Positions 35,685 through 48,485 are shown, numbered from the stretch's first letter. The stretch: DNA of 64,000 nt from Microthrixaceae bacterium (GCA_023957975.1 JAMLGM010000006.1:1-64000), one strand, 5' to 3'. Numbers and translations are program-made. The notes: generated from the letters alone by a model not told the origin.

Positions 35685-36398
35685 TCAGTGGACCCGGGCG
35701 AACGCCTCGGCGGATTCGGTCTCCCCCGCCACCACCAACAGGTCGCCCTTGCCGAGCACGGTCTCGGCGTTGGCGTAGGTGAAGTTGCCTCGGCTCGGCT
35801 TCACACACACAACGGTGACGTTCCAACGCTGACGAATCGCCGCTTCGGTGAGCGTCTTTCCGACCAATTCCGCCGGAACGACCGTTTCCACCATGGCGAA
35901 GCGCTCGTCGAGCTGGAACCAATCCAGCATCCGTCCACCGATCATGTGGGCGACCTGATGGCCCATGTCGTGTTCGGGCAACACCACGTGATGCGCGCCG
36001 ACACGCTCGAGGATCCGAGCGTGCTGTTTGCTGACCGCCTTCGCCCAGATGTTGGGGACGCCGACCTCGTCGAGCACCGCCGTGGCCAAGATGCTCGCCT
36101 CGATATCGGATCCGACCGCCACGATCGCGTGGGTCATCTCGTCGATCCCAAGCTGACGGATTGCGTCCACGTTGGTTACGTCAGCCTCGACGGTATGGGT
36201 CAGGTGCCTGCTGTAGGTCTGCACCAACGACTCGACCTCGTCGACGCCGAGAACGTCGCAACCGAGCCGCACCAACTCCGACGCAACGGCGGCGCCGAAT
36301 CGGCCCAGGCCCAACACGACGATCGATTCGCCCGGACCGGGGCGCTCCTCCGGGGACAGTTGACCGAAGCTGCGCGGCCTCGACGCTTGATCAGCCAA
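35685..36398 (-). CDS. ktrA: KtrA-type potassium channel regulatory subunit
   Basis: Cytoplasmic regulator of 237 aa. An N-terminal RCK_N Rossmann fold (VVLGLGRFGAAVASEL, then VEADVTNVDAIRQLG) binds ATP/ADP, and an RCK_C domain (FAMVETVVPAELVGKTLTEA) follows. It gates the KtrB pore. It overlaps the ktrB stop by 8 bp and is translated after it, so the two form one operon. Confidence 0.93.
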   Translation of the reverse strand: MADQASRPRSFGQLSPEERPGPGESIVVLGLGRFGAAVASELVRLGCDVLGVDEVESLVQTYSRHLTHTVEADVTNVDAIRQLGIDEMTHAIVAVGSDIEASILATAVLDEVGVPNIWAKAVSKQHARILERVGAHHVVLPEHDMGHQVAHMIGGRMLDWFQLDERFAMVETVVPAELVGKTLTEAAIRQRWNVTVVCVKPSRGNFTYANAETVLGKGDLLVVAGETESAEAFARVH

Positions 36399-37752
36399 TG
36401 ACGATCCTCTCCTCGGGATATCGATACAACCGTTCTCGTTCGCGCAACACCAGTGCCGCGAACAACGTGGGTGGGCCGACTCGGCCCAGGAACATCAACA
36501 CGATCATCAAGATCTTCGCACCCGCGCCGAGTGTCGGAGTGATTCCGGTCGATGACCCGACCGTGGCCAGAGCCGACACCGACTCGAACAGCACCTCCGA
36601 GAGGCCAAATGGTGTCAACGCCAACATCGCCAGCGTCGCGGCCATCACCGCCCCGACCGCCAGGAGCGCCACCGCGACGGCCTGACGTTGCAGGTTCGAC
36701 GGAACCCTCCGATGGAAGATCGTGGTGTCGCGATCACCTCGCACTTCGGCCCAGATCGCCAACCCCAACAGCGCGAAGGTCGACACCTTGATGCCGCCGG
36801 CGGTCGAACTGCTGCCGCCACCCACGAACATCAGCATCACGGTGGCCAGATGGGAGGTGTCGTTGGTCGCCGCGACGTCGACGGTCGCAAACCCGGCGGT
36901 ACGCCCGAAGACGCTGTGGGCAAGGCTGTTGCCGATGGTCGCGAGGCTCGACATCGGCCCCATCGTCTTGGGATTCGTCCACTCGAACCACATGAACGCG
37001 ACCCACCCACCAGCGGTGATCACGGCGGTCATCGCCAGCGTCAGCTTGGTGTGAAGGTCCCACCGTCGTGGCTCTCGAGGGTGGTCGATGAGCTGTGACC
37101 AGACGGGGAAGCCGAGCGCCCCTGCGGTCACCGCCAAGGCGAGTACCGTCAACACCACCGGATCATGGGCAAAGCGCTGCAGGCTCTGATCGAACATCGA
37201 AAACCCCGCGTTGTTGAACGCGCTGATCGCATGAAACGCCCCCATCCCGGCTGCGCTGTCCAGGCTCATGTGGTGGACCCACCAGAACTGTGCGGTCAGC
37301 ACCAGCGCGGTGATGGCCTCGACGATCAAGGTCATCTGCAGGATTCGGCGCACGAGTTCGCGGACATCTCCCAACGTGAGCGAATTCGCCTGTGCCGCGA
37401 CGAGCAGGCGTTGCCGCAAGCCAAGGCGTCGACTCAACACCACCACGGCCAGCGACGACATCGTCATGATGCCGAGGCCGCCGACCTGGACCAACCCCAC
37501 GATGACGACGTGGCCAAAGGTGCTCCAGTGCCGCGCCGTGTCGACCACCGTCAACCCGGTGACGCTCGACGCCGAAGCCGCGGTGAAAACTGCCGTGAGC
37601 GAGGACGTATGACGTCCTGGCGCCGTCGCGATCGGCAATGACAACAGCACCGAACCGACCGCGATGGTGACCAGGATCGTGCCAACGATGTATCTCGCTG
37701 GCCGCGGCTGATTCGGCTGCGGCTCGTTGATCCGGAAGCGTCGGAGCGACAT
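36391..37752 (-). CDS. ktrB: KtrB-type potassium/sodium symport pore subunit
   Basis: Integral membrane protein of 453 aa of the Trk/Ktr/HKT superfamily. Four pore loops carry filter-like motifs: ASASSVTGL, AFNNAGF, RTAGFAT and GSSTGIT. ATG 37752 is preceded by AAAGGG. It makes a K+ uptake complex with KtrA downstream. Confidence 0.93.
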   Translation of the reverse strand: MSLRRFRINEPQPNQPRPARYIVGTILVTIAVGSVLLSLPIATAPGRHTSSLTAVFTAASASSVTGLTVVDTARHWSTFGHVVIVGLVQVGGLGIMTMSSLAVVVLSRRLGLRQRLLVAAQANSLTLGDVRELVRRILQMTLIVEAITALVLTAQFWWVHHMSLDSAAGMGAFHAISAFNNAGFSMFDQSLQRFAHDPVVLTVLALAVTAGALGFPVWSQLIDHPREPRRWDLHTKLTLAMTAVITAGGWVAFMWFEWTNPKTMGPMSSLATIGNSLAHSVFGRTAGFATVDVAATNDTSHLATVMLMFVGGGSSSTAGGIKVSTFALLGLAIWAEVRGDRDTTIFHRRVPSNLQRQAVAVALLAVGAVMAATLAMLALTPFGLSEVLFESVSALATVGSSTGITPTLGAGAKILMIVLMFLGRVGPPTLFAALVLRERERLYRYPEERIVIG

Positions 37753-37909
37753 GACCACCCTTTCCGTCGCTCACGCTATCGCCGGGCGCACTCGACGGCG
37801 CCACGGACCTCCACCCGGGTCCACCGTTGCGCTCCACACCATCTGCATGGTCACCTACGATCCACCGGGTCAGCCGTTGCTGCCACGACACGAAGGGGAT
37901 ACACCACCG

Positions 37910-39271
37910 ATGGGCGAACCACTCCGCTACACGCTCTCCGACGATGAAATGCCGACCACCTGGTACAACCTCATCGCCGATCTCGACAGTCCTCCTCCGC
38001 CGGCGTTGCATCCGGGGACGCTCGAGCCCGCCGGACCGGACGACTTCGCTCCGTTGTTCCCGATGGAACTCATCATGCAGGAGGTCACCACCGACCGTTA
38101 CGTCGAGATCCCCGGCGAGGTGCTCGACGTCTACCGCCTGTGGCGTTCGACCCCGTTGCACCGTGCGCACCGCCTCGAAAAGGCGCTCGGAACTCCCGCA
38201 CGCATTTACTACAAGTACGAAGGCGTCAGCCCGGCGGGTTCGCACAAGCCCAACACCGCGGTGCCGCAGGCCTACTACAACGCCAAGGCCGGGGTGAAGA
38301 AGCTCACGACCGAAACCGGTGCCGGGCAGTGGGGCGTGGCGCTCTCGTTCGCCGCCCAGGCATTCGGGCTCGACTGCGAGGTCTGGCAGGTCGCCGCCTC
38401 GTACCACTCCAAGCCCTACCGATCCGCGATCATGCGCAGTTTCGGCGCAACGGTTCACCCGTCGCCGTCCGACCAGACCGATTACGGGCGCTCGTTGCTC
38501 GCTGCCGACGCCGAGAACCCCGGTTCGCTCGGCATCGCCATCTCCGAGGCGGTATCGGTGGCCGCCCAGGACCCCGAGATCCGCTATGCGCTCGGGTCGG
38601 TGCTGAACCACGTCATCTTGCACCAGACCGTCATCGGGGAAGAGGCGCTCTTGCAGATGGCCAAGGCCGGCGACACTCCCGATCTCATCGTGGGCTGCAC
38701 CGGTGGCGGCTCAAATTTCGGTGGCCTCACCTTCCCCTTCCTTCGCGAAAAGATGGCCGGCCGGATCAGCCCGCGGATTCTCGCCGTCGAACCGTCGGCG
38801 TGCCCGTCGCTGACCCGCGGCGTGTATGCGTACGACTTCGGCGACTCCGCCGGCATGACCCCGCTCATGAAGATGCACACTCTGGGCCACGGGTTCATCC
38901 CCGACCCGATCCATGCGGGCGGGCTCCGCTACCACGGCATGAGCCCGCTGGTGAGCCATGTCTACGAACTCGGTTTGATCGAGGCCGAATCGGTGCAGCA
39001 AAGCGAATGCTTCGCCGCGGCCATCGAGTTCGCCCGCGCCGAGGGGATCATCCCGGCCCCCGAGTCGACCCATGCGATCGCTGCGGCAGTGGCCGCAGCG
39101 AATGCCGCGAAGGAGACGGGCGAGGAACCGGTGATCCTCATCGCGCTGTCCGGCCACGGCATGTTGGACATGGCGGCCTACGACAAGTACTTCGCCGGCG
39201 AGATCGTCGATTACGACTACCCCGCCGACAAGGTCGCCCAGGCCCTCGCCGAACTACCGCAGGTTCCCTGA
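37910..39271 (+). CDS. trpB: TrpB2-type tryptophan synthase beta-like protein
   Basis: PLP enzyme of 453 aa of the TrpB2 class. The PLP lysine lies in YEGVSPAGSHKPNTA, the catalytic-loop sequence is TETGAGQWGVAL, and the phosphate-binding CTGGGSNFGG follows. TrpB2 makes tryptophan from indole or serves as an indole salvage enzyme. No trpA is adjacent, which is usual for TrpB2. ATG 37910 is the start consistent with the family and a GGGGAT site; the longer frame overlaps the ktrB leader. Confidence 0.93.
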   Translation: MGEPLRYTLSDDEMPTTWYNLIADLDSPPPPALHPGTLEPAGPDDFAPLFPMELIMQEVTTDRYVEIPGEVLDVYRLWRSTPLHRAHRLEKALGTPARIYYKYEGVSPAGSHKPNTAVPQAYYNAKAGVKKLTTETGAGQWGVALSFAAQAFGLDCEVWQVAASYHSKPYRSAIMRSFGATVHPSPSDQTDYGRSLLAADAENPGSLGIAISEAVSVAAQDPEIRYALGSVLNHVILHQTVIGEEALLQMAKAGDTPDLIVGCTGGGSNFGGLTFPFLREKMAGRISPRILAVEPSACPSLTRGVYAYDFGDSAGMTPLMKMHTLGHGFIPDPIHAGGLRYHGMSPLVSHVYELGLIEAESVQQSECFAAAIEFARAEGIIPAPESTHAIAAAVAAANAAKETGEEPVILIALSGHGMLDMAAYDKYFAGEIVDYDYPADKVAQALAELPQVP

Positions 39272-39279
39272 ACTACCCG

Positions 39280-39296
39280 AGCGCTTTTACAGCGCT
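39280..39296. terminator. Short stem-loop between convergent genes
   Basis: AGCGCT-TTTAC-AGCGCT lies 9 bp after the trpB2 stop and overlaps the stop of the dehalogenase gene on the other strand. It could terminate either direction. Confidence 0.45.
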
Positions 39297-40183
39297 GCGA
39301 TCCAGTCGGCGAGCACGGCGGCGAGGTCGGCGCCACGATCCTCTTGCAGGAAGTGGCCGCCGCCCTCGATCGTCGTGTGCGGCTGCCCGTCGGCGCCAGG
39401 GACCTTGGCGATGAACACCGCATCGGCCCCTTTGGTGATCGGATCGCTGTCGGAATAGACGCACAGGAACGGCTTCGCCCAACCCTCGAGCACCTTCCAC
39501 GCCGCCTTCTGATTCCGCGCCTCGACGTCGTCGGGAGACACGGGGATGAGCGACGGAAAGATCCGCGCGCCAGCCTTGAACGAGTCGTCGGGGAAGGGTG
39601 CGTCATACGCGGCGATCACCTCGGCGGACAGATCGGTCGTGCACCCGCCGTTGATGATCGCCCCGACCGGGAACTCATCGGCGGTGGCCGCGAACTCGCG
39701 CCAGGCGCGCAGCGCGTCGGAGATCGCCATGTCACCGTTCGGCAACCCGCCGTTGCCGATTGCGATCGCAGCGAAACGGTCCGGATGCGCTGTCACGACG
39801 CGAAGCCCCACCAGGCTGCCCCAGTCCTGGCCGAAGAAGACCGCGTCGAGCACGTCGAGATGGTCCACCAACAGCTCGGTGGTCCAGGCGATGTGGCGGG
39901 CGTAGGTGTAGTCGGACTGCTCGGTCGGCTTGTCGGATCGGCCGAACCCGATGAGATCCGGAACGACGCAACGACAACCCGCCGCCGTCAGCACCGGGAT
40001 CATGGTTCGGTACAGGTAGCTCCACGAGGGCTCGCCGTGCAGCAACACCACGACGCGACCGTCTCTCGGCCCCTCGTCGAGGTAGTGCATTCGCAGCCCG
40101 TCGCCCACCTCGTGATACCTCGGCTCAAAGTCGAAGCCGGGTAGCCCGACAAATCGGTCGTCAGGAGTGCGAACGCTGTTCAT
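39287..40183 (-). CDS. Haloalkane dehalogenase (alpha/beta hydrolase)
   Basis: Hydrolase of 298 aa. The oxyanion and substrate loop is HGEPSWSYLYR (49-59), the nucleophile D120 lies in FGQDWGS with the adjacent halide-binding W121, the acid is in YSDSDPITKGAD and the base His in EGGGHFLQEDRG. This arrangement matches haloalkane dehalogenases of the DhlA/DhmA type. It would convert halogenated alkanes to alcohols. Epoxide hydrolases share the fold but lack the GEPSW/QDWG combination. Natural substrate unknown. Confidence 0.9.
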   Translation of the reverse strand: MNSVRTPDDRFVGLPGFDFEPRYHEVGDGLRMHYLDEGPRDGRVVVLLHGEPSWSYLYRTMIPVLTAAGCRCVVPDLIGFGRSDKPTEQSDYTYARHIAWTTELLVDHLDVLDAVFFGQDWGSLVGLRVVTAHPDRFAAIAIGNGGLPNGDMAISDALRAWREFAATADEFPVGAIINGGCTTDLSAEVIAAYDAPFPDDSFKAGARIFPSLIPVSPDDVEARNQKAAWKVLEGWAKPFLCVYSDSDPITKGADAVFIAKVPGADGQPHTTIEGGGHFLQEDRGADLAAVLADWIAAL

Positions 40184-40252
40184 ATCGTCGATCCAGTCAT
40201 GTCATGGAGTATGCCATTGGTCACCCGACGGCCGACGGCGCCGACGAGGGAA

Positions 40253-42480
<2,228 letters not shown>

Positions 42481-42501
42481 GGGCACCATGGTCGCGCTTT
42501 A

Positions 42502-42550
42502 TTGCACGTTATGCAACTTTGCCGATGGTGCAACCTTGCAGTTTGCGCAA
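42502..42550. promoter_or_regulatory. TTGCA/TGCAA operator cluster
   Basis: TTGCA-N5-TGCAA at 42502-42516, TGCAA-CC-TTGCA (perfect 12-bp palindrome) at 42529-42540 and a weaker TTGC-N7-GCAA at 42536-42550. They lie just upstream of the TetR-pump operon and divergent from the flavoprotein gene, the expected place for TetR binding sites. Confidence 0.65.
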
Positions 42551-42696
42551 CGTTCAGGATGGTGCAGCTTTGGAGATGGGGCGCTCTGCCCTGGGTCGGC
42601 CGCGTTCATCCGGGTTCCCACGCGCCCGGCGCCGACATGTGATGGGATGACGTTCGCAGACGGGCACCGCGCACGCCCGCGCTAAGGAGATCGAAC

Positions 42697-43215
42697 ATGA
42701 GCGGACTGCCCGGCTTCGATGCCGTGAACCGACAACTCGATGCGGCGGTCGTTATCGCCGTCGTCACCACGCCGACAGGCGACCGATCGGGATGCCTGGT
42801 CGGGTTCCACTCCCAGGTGGGCATCGAACCGCTGCGCTACTGCGTGTGGATCTCCCGCGAGAACCACACCTTCGGCCTCCTCGCGGATGCCTCGGAGTTG
42901 AGCGTTCACCCCCTCACCGACGCCGACCGCGAGGTTGCCACGCTGTTCGCCACGCGCTCCGGCGACGACATCGACAAGTGGGAGACCATGGCCCACGCCG
43001 GCCTCGCCCTCCCCGAGGCGCACGTGAGTGGCCCGATCGTCGATCTCCTGGATCACCCTGACCTCGACCACGTCGGGGTCGTCCTCGCACCGTCGCACGC
43101 ACACGCTGCCGGCGGCACCGACGCCGCCGACGGCAGCGACGGCGACACGACCAACGGGTCCACGCTTCGCGTCTCGGACGTCTCCGACCTTGCGGCCGGC
43201 CACGAGGTCGACTGA
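42697..43215 (+). CDS. Flavin reductase-like FMN-binding protein
   Basis: Split-barrel protein of 172 aa with the flavin-reductase pattern VIAVVTTPTGDRSGCLVGF, VGIEPLRYCVWIS, NHTFGLLADAS and SVHPLT. An AAGGAG site precedes ATG 42697. The C-terminus has a low-complexity Ala/Gly/Asp insertion (HAHAAGGTDAADGSDG). Could supply reduced flavin to a monooxygenase or bind F420/FMN. Divergent from the pump operon. Confidence 0.82.
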   Translation: MSGLPGFDAVNRQLDAAVVIAVVTTPTGDRSGCLVGFHSQVGIEPLRYCVWISRENHTFGLLADASELSVHPLTDADREVATLFATRSGDDIDKWETMAHAGLALPEAHVSGPIVDLLDHPDLDHVGVVLAPSHAHAAGGTDAADGSDGDTTNGSTLRVSDVSDLAAGHEVD

Positions 43216-43244
43216 CCGGCAGCCGAGCGCCGGCCGAGCGCCGT

Positions 43245-45101
43245 TCAGTCGACGATGCCGATGATGCTCAGGTCGCGGACCCCGCCGCGGTCGGCCGAAC
43301 TGGCCATCGCTGCGTAGGCCTTCAACGCTGCCGACACCTTCCGGTCGCGCGCCACGGGCTTGTAGCCGTTGTCGGCCTCGAGTTCGCCACGGCGCTCGGC
43401 GAGTTCGGCCGCCGGGACGTCGAGTTCGATCGAACGGTTCGGAATATCGATATTGATGCGATCGCCGTTGCGCACAAGAGCGATCGCTCCGCCTGCGGCG
43501 GCCTCGGGCGAGATGTGGCCGATCGACAGACCCGAGGTGCCACCCGAAAAACGGCCGTCGGTAATCAACGCGCACTTGGCGCCGAGACCCTTTCCCTTCA
43601 GATACGACGTCGGGTACAGCATCTCCTGCATCCCGGGACCGCCGCGGGGCCCCTCGTAGCGGATGACCACGACGTCACCCTCGTGGATCTCATCTTTCAG
43701 GATCGCCTCGACGGCGTCGTCCTGGGATTCGAACACCACCGCCGGGCCGCTGAACACGAAGATCGACTCGTCGACGCCAGCGGTCTTGACGATGCAACCG
43801 TCCTCGGCGATGTTTCCGAACAGGGTCGCCAAGCCGCCCTCGGCGGAATACGCATGATCGACCGAGCGAATGCAACCGTTCTCACCATCGAGGTCGAGGC
43901 TGTGCCAGCGCTCCGACTGGCTGAACGCCTCAGCGGAGCGCACGCAGCCCGGCGCGGCGTGAAACAACTCGACGGCCTTGTCGGTCGCGGCGCCACCGCG
44001 GATGTCCCAGTCTGCAAGCCACTGCTTCAAGCTCACCGAATGCACACACGACACGTCGTGGCGCAACAGGCCGGCCCGGTCGAGCTCGCCGAGCAACGCC
44101 GGGACGCCGCCGGCACGGTGCACGTCTTCCATCAGGTAGGTGCCGTTCGGTGCGATCTTCGACAGGCAGGGGACCGTCCGGCTCAACCGGTCGATATCTG
44201 CCATCGTGAACGGCACCCCCGCCTCGTTCGCCGCCGCGAGCAGGTGCAACACGGTGTTGGAGGACCCGCCCATGGCGATATCGAGGGTCATCGCGTTCTC
44301 GAACGCGTCGTAGGTGGCGATGTTGCGCGGCAACACCGACGCGTCGTCGTTGTCGTAGTAGCGATGCGCGAGTTCGACCACGAGAGCGCCGGCTGCCTCG
44401 TAGAGGTCGCGCCGAGCGGTGTGGGTGGCGAGCGTGGAGCCGTTGCCGGGAAGCGACAGGCCAAGCGCTTCGGTCAGACAGTTCATCGAATTCGCTGTGA
44501 ACATGCCCGAACACGACCCGCACGTGGGACATGCCGACTCCTCAAGTCGGTTGATGTCCTCGTCGCTCACCTCGTCGTTGACCGCCTCGGCGATCACGGT
44601 GATGAGGTTCAACCCCTTGCGGACGGTGCCATTGACCAGTTTGGCCTCCCCACCTTCCATCGGACCGCCAGAGACGAACACCGTCGGAATGTTGAGCCTC
44701 AACGCCGCGTTCAGCATTCCCGGGGTGATCTTGTCGCAATTGGAGATGCACACGAGCGCGTCCGCACAATGCGCTTCGACCATGTACTCGACCGAGTCGG
44801 CGATGAGGTCGCGCGACGGCAGGGAGTACAACATGCCGCCGTGGCCCATGGCGATGCCGTCGTCGACCGCGATCGTGTTGAACTCGCGCGGAATGCCGCC
44901 CGCGGCCTTCACCGCGGCGCTGACGATCCGCCCGACCGGGGCCAGGTGGGTGTGTCCCGGCACGAACTCGGTGAAGCTGTTCGCCACGGCAATGATGGGC
45001 TTGCCGAAGTCGTTGCCGTCGACACCGGCGGCCCGCAGCAGCGAGCGGGCACCGGCCATGTTGCGTCCGTGGGTGACGGTCCGTGAGCGGAGTTCAGGCA
45101 T
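43245..45101 (-). CDS. ilvD: Dihydroxy-acid dehydratase
   Basis: IlvD of 618 aa, the usual length. Iron-sulfur ligands lie in [11 protein letters not shown] and [38 protein letters not shown] and [20 protein letters not shown] are family signatures. It dehydrates dihydroxy acids to 2-keto acids in valine and isoleucine synthesis. ATG 45101 is preceded by AAGGA; the upstream frame has no family similarity. Monocistronic here. Confidence 0.97.
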   Translation of the reverse strand: MPELRSRTVTHGRNMAGARSLLRAAGVDGNDFGKPIIAVANSFTEFVPGHTHLAPVGRIVSAAVKAAGGIPREFNTIAVDDGIAMGHGGMLYSLPSRDLIADSVEYMVEAHCADALVCISNCDKITPGMLNAALRLNIPTVFVSGGPMEGGEAKLVNGTVRKGLNLITVIAEAVNDEVSDEDINRLEESACPTCGSCSGMFTANSMNCLTEALGLSLPGNGSTLATHTARRDLYEAAGALVVELAHRYYDNDDASVLPRNIATYDAFENAMTLDIAMGGSSNTVLHLLAAANEAGVPFTMADIDRLSRTVPCLSKIAPNGTYLMEDVHRAGGVPALLGELDRAGLLRHDVSCVHSVSLKQWLADWDIRGGAATDKAVELFHAAPGCVRSAEAFSQSERWHSLDLDGENGCIRSVDHAYSAEGGLATLFGNIAEDGCIVKTAGVDESIFVFSGPAVVFESQDDAVEAILKDEIHEGDVVVIRYEGPRGGPGMQEMLYPTSYLKGKGLGAKCALITDGRFSGGTSGLSIGHISPEAAAGGAIALVRNGDRINIDIPNRSIELDVPAAELAERRGELEADNGYKPVARDRKVSAALKAYAAMASSADRGGVRDLSIIGIVD

Positions 45102-45276
45102 GTTCGTCGTCCTTCGTGTGGGGCGCCCGGCGGAGGCTGACACGGAATCGGTGGGACTCCGTGCGGCACGCTCCGATGGCGGCGATGTTCGGCCGGCCGC
45201 GGCGCTCAACCAAGCGTACAACCCCGCGTCGACCCGATAACTCCCGCGGCGGCTGTGGAGCTCCGGCCGCGCTGGA

Positions 45277-45630
45277 CTACTTCGCCAGGCGGGCGACGGC
45301 GGCTTTGGCCTCGGCGATCTTGGCCTGCGCGTCCTCACCGCCGGACTGCATGGCGTCCGCCACACAGTGGCTCAGGTGGTCGCCCAACAGCTCCACCGCG
45401 AGACTCTGCATCGCGGAACGCAACGCGGCGATCTGGGTGAGAATGTCGATGCAGTACTGCTCCTCGTCCACCATCCGGTGAACTCCTCGGACCTGCCCTT
45501 CGATGCGCCTGATCCGAGCGAGATACTTGGCCTTGTCGGCCATGTAGCCCGGATCGGTTGCGTTGTGACACACCGGCTCTGGAAGGTGCTGGTCGCCCAC
45601 CCCAGGTGAGTCGAGGTCGGCGGGGCTCAT
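45277..45630 (-). CDS. csoR: CsoR-type copper-sensing repressor
   Basis: All-helical repressor of 117 aa. The Cu(I) ligands C60 (EEQYCIDIL), H85 and C89 ([10 protein letters not shown]) are in CsoR spacing. The [12 protein letters not shown] helix is the DNA-contact region. Its ATG overlaps the stop of copA (ATGA). It probably binds the ATACCC...GGGTAT element upstream of copZ and releases it when copper is bound. A shorter start at 45543 would remove a Cys/His-containing N-terminal tail. Confidence 0.93.
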   Translation of the reverse strand: MSPADLDSPGVGDQHLPEPVCHNATDPGYMADKAKYLARIRRIEGQVRGVHRMVDEEQYCIDILTQIAALRSAMQSLAVELLGDHLSHCVADAMQSGGEDAQAKIAEAKAAVARLAK

Positions 45631-47900
45631 CCGCGTTCCGTCGAGATCGAAGCGAAGCGGCGCAGCCGCAGGCTGTTGGATACGACAAAGACGCTCGACA
45701 GCGCCATCGCCGCGCCCGCGAGCATCGGATTCAGCAGCCCGAACGCCGCGAGCGGGATGGCGGCGACGTTGTAGGCGAACGCCCAGAACAGGTTGCCCTT
45801 GATCGTGGACAACGTTCGACGCGACAGCCGGATGGCGTCGACCGCCGCCCGCAGGTCGCCGGCGACGAGCGTGATGTCGGAGGCCTCGATCGCCACGTCG
45901 GTGCCGGTGCCCATCGACAACCCGAGATCGGCCTGCGCCAGCGCCGGCGCGTCGTTGACTCCGTCGCCGACCATCGCCACGGTCTTGCCTTCCGACTGCA
46001 ACCGGGCCACGACATCCACCTTTTCGCTCGGCAACACCTCGGCGATGACGTTGTCGATACCAACCTTCGCCGCCACCTCTTCGGCAACGCTTCGGTTGTC
46101 GCCGGTCAACAACACTGGTTCGAGGCCGAGCCCGCGCAGACGGCGGATGGCGTCGGCACTGGTGTCCTTGATCGCGTCGGCCACCGAAACCACACCGCGG
46201 GCCTCGCCGTCCCAGGCGACCACGACCGCTGTTTCACCACGCCGTTCAGATTCGGCCTTCGCCTCGCGCACGTCGTCACCCACGTGGAATCCCTCGGCGG
46301 TGAGCAACGCCTCGCGACCGACCATCACCGACCGACCGCCCACCGTCCCGCGAACACCGCGCCCCTCAAGCGCCGAGAAGTCCCCCACCGGCTCGAGCGA
46401 ACCGAGTTCAGCCCGCGCCCCCGAAGCGACCGCCTTGGCGATGGGGTGTTCCGACGCGGCCTCGATCGCCCCCGCCACCGCGAGCAGTTCGTTACGGTCC
46501 ACGCCGTCCGCGGCCGCGACGCCGACAAGGGTCATGACCCCGGTGGTGACCGTGCCCGTCTTGTCCAACACGATCGTGTCGATCGAACGGGTCGACTCCA
46601 ATACCTCCGGGCCACGGATGAGCACACCCATCTGCGCACCACGCCCGGTGCCGACCAGCAAGGCCGTCGGGGTGGCCAACCCGAGCGCGCATGGGCACGC
46701 GATGATCAACACCGCCACCCCCGCCGTGAACGCGGCACTGATTCCGAACCCGCCTCCGAGCCACACCCCGAGGGTGGCGACCGCAACGGCGATGACCACC
46801 GGGACGAACACCCCGGCGATGCGATCGGCGAGACGCTGCACCTCCGCCTTGCCCGACTGGGCCTCGGCGACGAGTCGGGCCATCTGCGCGAGCTGGGTGT
46901 CGGCGCCGACCCTGGTCGCCTCGACGACGAGGCGCCCGCTCTGGTTGACCGTCGCTCCGATCACACGGTCGCCGACTGCGACGTCGACGGGCACCGACTC
47001 TCCGCTCACCATCGACTCGTCGACCGCTGAGGCGCCCTCGACCACGAGGCCGTCGGTGGCGATCTTTTCGCCGGGGCGCACGACGAAGCGGTCGCCGACG
47101 ACGAGTTCGTCGATCGCGATGGTGACCTCGACGTCGTCCGGTGAGCGAGGCACTGAGACTTCCTTGGCCCCGAGTTCGAGGAGTGCGTTCAGCGCCGCAC
47201 CGGCTTGACGCTTCGAGGTCTTTTCGAAGTACCGGCCGGCCAACACGAAGGTGATCACGCCCGCCGCCGCTTCGAGGTAGATGTTGGCCGCTCCGTCGGT
47301 CGGGGCGACCGACAGTTCGAACGCGTGCGTCATCCCGGGCTCACCCGCGGTGCCGAAGAACAGTGCGTACAGCGACCACACAAACGCTGCGGTCGTGCCG
47401 ACCGAGATGAGGGTGTCCATCGTCGCCGCGCCGTGACGGAGATTGATCAGCGCCGCACGGTGAAACGGCCACGCCGCCCACACGACCACGGGCGCTGTGA
47501 GGGTCAGCGACAACCACTGCCAGTAGGTGAACTGCAGCGCCGGCACCATCGCCATGGCGATCACCGGAACCGACAGCACGACCGCACCGACGAGACGCTG
47601 GCGCAGCGCGATCAACTCCAAGTCGTGACCGCTCGTCGCGATGCCGTCGGCGGGGTTGGCATCGTTGCCGACGGGGCGGGGTTGGCTCGCGCTGTACCCG
47701 GTCTGTTCGACGACGTGAATCAGATCCTCGACCGACACGCCCTCGGGCACCTCAACGTGCGCCTTTTCGGTCGCGTAATTGACCGACGCGCTCACCCCGT
47801 CGACCTTGTTCAGCTTCTTTTCGATCCGCATCGCGCACGAGGCGCACGTCATGCCGCCGATGTCGAGATCGATCGTGTGCAGGGTTGCGTCAGTGCTCAT
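45627..47900 (-). CDS. copA: Copper-exporting P1B-type ATPase
   Basis: Membrane ATPase of 757 aa. One N-terminal metal-binding domain (GMTCASC, C19/C22) is followed by the membrane CPC site in [15 protein letters not shown], the phosphorylation motif [13 protein letters not shown] and [10 protein letters not shown]. The AYNVAAIP and [12 protein letters not shown] helices carry the Cu(I)-type P1B-1 residues. It pumps Cu(I) out of the cytoplasm. ATG 47900 follows GGAGGACCACG. It overlaps the small membrane protein gene by 11 bp. Confidence 0.96.
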   Translation of the reverse strand: MSTDATLHTIDLDIGGMTCASCAMRIEKKLNKVDGVSASVNYATEKAHVEVPEGVSVEDLIHVVEQTGYSASQPRPVGNDANPADGIATSGHDLELIALRQRLVGAVVLSVPVIAMAMVPALQFTYWQWLSLTLTAPVVVWAAWPFHRAALINLRHGAATMDTLISVGTTAAFVWSLYALFFGTAGEPGMTHAFELSVAPTDGAANIYLEAAAGVITFVLAGRYFEKTSKRQAGAALNALLELGAKEVSVPRSPDDVEVTIAIDELVVGDRFVVRPGEKIATDGLVVEGASAVDESMVSGESVPVDVAVGDRVIGATVNQSGRLVVEATRVGADTQLAQMARLVAEAQSGKAEVQRLADRIAGVFVPVVIAVAVATLGVWLGGGFGISAAFTAGVAVLIIACPCALGLATPTALLVGTGRGAQMGVLIRGPEVLESTRSIDTIVLDKTGTVTTGVMTLVGVAAADGVDRNELLAVAGAIEAASEHPIAKAVASGARAELGSLEPVGDFSALEGRGVRGTVGGRSVMVGREALLTAEGFHVGDDVREAKAESERRGETAVVVAWDGEARGVVSVADAIKDTSADAIRRLRGLGLEPVLLTGDNRSVAEEVAAKVGIDNVIAEVLPSEKVDVVARLQSEGKTVAMVGDGVNDAPALAQADLGLSMGTGTDVAIEASDITLVAGDLRAAVDAIRLSRRTLSTIKGNLFWAFAYNVAAIPLAAFGLLNPMLAGAAMALSSVFVVSNSLRLRRFASISTERG

Positions 47901-48087
47901 CGTGGTCCTCCGCCTCTTGCGAGGCGTCGGTGCCGGTGTGATGGTCGGACTCGATGCGCTCCTGCCACCGCTGTCCGGCACCGTCGGGCACAACGACCCG
48001 TCCGATTCCGAAGGACGCGCCGAACACCACCACGAGCGCGACAACATACGCGCCGAGCCGCGTGCGCACCGACGCCTCGCCGGCCAT
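47890..48087 (-). CDS. Small His-rich membrane protein of the copper operon
   Basis: Protein of 65 aa with one transmembrane segment ([21 protein letters not shown]). The tail contains [19 protein letters not shown], rich in His, Asp and Glu, likely to bind metal. It is translationally coupled on both sides: ATGA overlap with copZ and 11-bp overlap with copA. The position between chaperone and pump suggests that it hands over copper or senses it. No known family recognised with certainty. Confidence 0.75.
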   Translation of the reverse strand: MAGEASVRTRLGAYVVALVVVFGASFGIGRVVVPDGAGQRWQERIESDHHTGTDASQEAEDHDEH

Positions 48088-48089
48088 GA

Positions 48090-48299
48090 TCAGACCCGCG
48101 CAGCGCGGTAGCCGGCTTCGTCGACTGCCGCGATCACTGCTGCATCGTCGAGTACCTCGTCGGATTCGACCACGAGCACTTTGTCCGCGGCGCTCACCTG
48201 CAGCACCGTGACGCCATCGAGCGCCTCAACCTCCTGTCGCACCGCCGCCTCGCAGTGCCCACATGTCATTCCATCCACCGTGTATGTCGTCGCAGTCAT
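48090..48299 (-). CDS. copZ: CopZ-like copper chaperone (HMA domain)
   Basis: Ferredoxin-like heavy-metal-binding protein of 69 aa with the Cu(I) motif GMTCGHC near the N-terminus and the fold residues VEALDGVTVLQVS and AVDEAGYRA. GGAGGTCGATC precedes ATG 48299. It delivers Cu(I) to CopA. First gene of the copper operon copZ, small protein, copA, csoR. Confidence 0.93.
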   Translation of the reverse strand: MTATTYTVDGMTCGHCEAAVRQEVEALDGVTVLQVSAADKVLVVESDEVLDDAAVIAAVDEAGYRAARV

Positions 48300-48324
48300 G
48301 ATCGACCTCCTGATCACCCCAACC

Positions 48325-48341
48325 ATACCCCCCTAGGGTAT
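48325..48341. promoter_or_regulatory. CsoR operator
   Basis: ATACCC-CCCTA-GGGTAT, 26 bp upstream of copZ. It matches the general form of CsoR sites (ATACCCC...GGGGTAT) and resembles the element in front of the sulfur operon at 53258. Confidence 0.8.
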
Positions 48342-48363
48342 ATTCCCGCCACCCAGCCCCATT

Positions 48364-48405
48364 TCCGATAACCAGTGGTCGTGATCACGACCACTGGTTA
48401 TCGGA
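48364..48405. repeat. Palindrome family A, copy 2
   Basis: 42-bp perfect inverted core TCCGATAACCAGTGGTCGTG and its complement. The outer arms match copy 1 on the right (GAGAACGGG) but not on the left. It lies in the divergent region between copZ and the MarR gene, so it cannot be only a terminator. Confidence 0.93.
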
Positions 48406-48485
48406 GAACGGGTCATTGGCCGGGGCCTCGGTCGGGGCCATGCCCTGGGCCCTGCCCTGTCGGCCGCTCGCCGTAGGCTCCGGAG

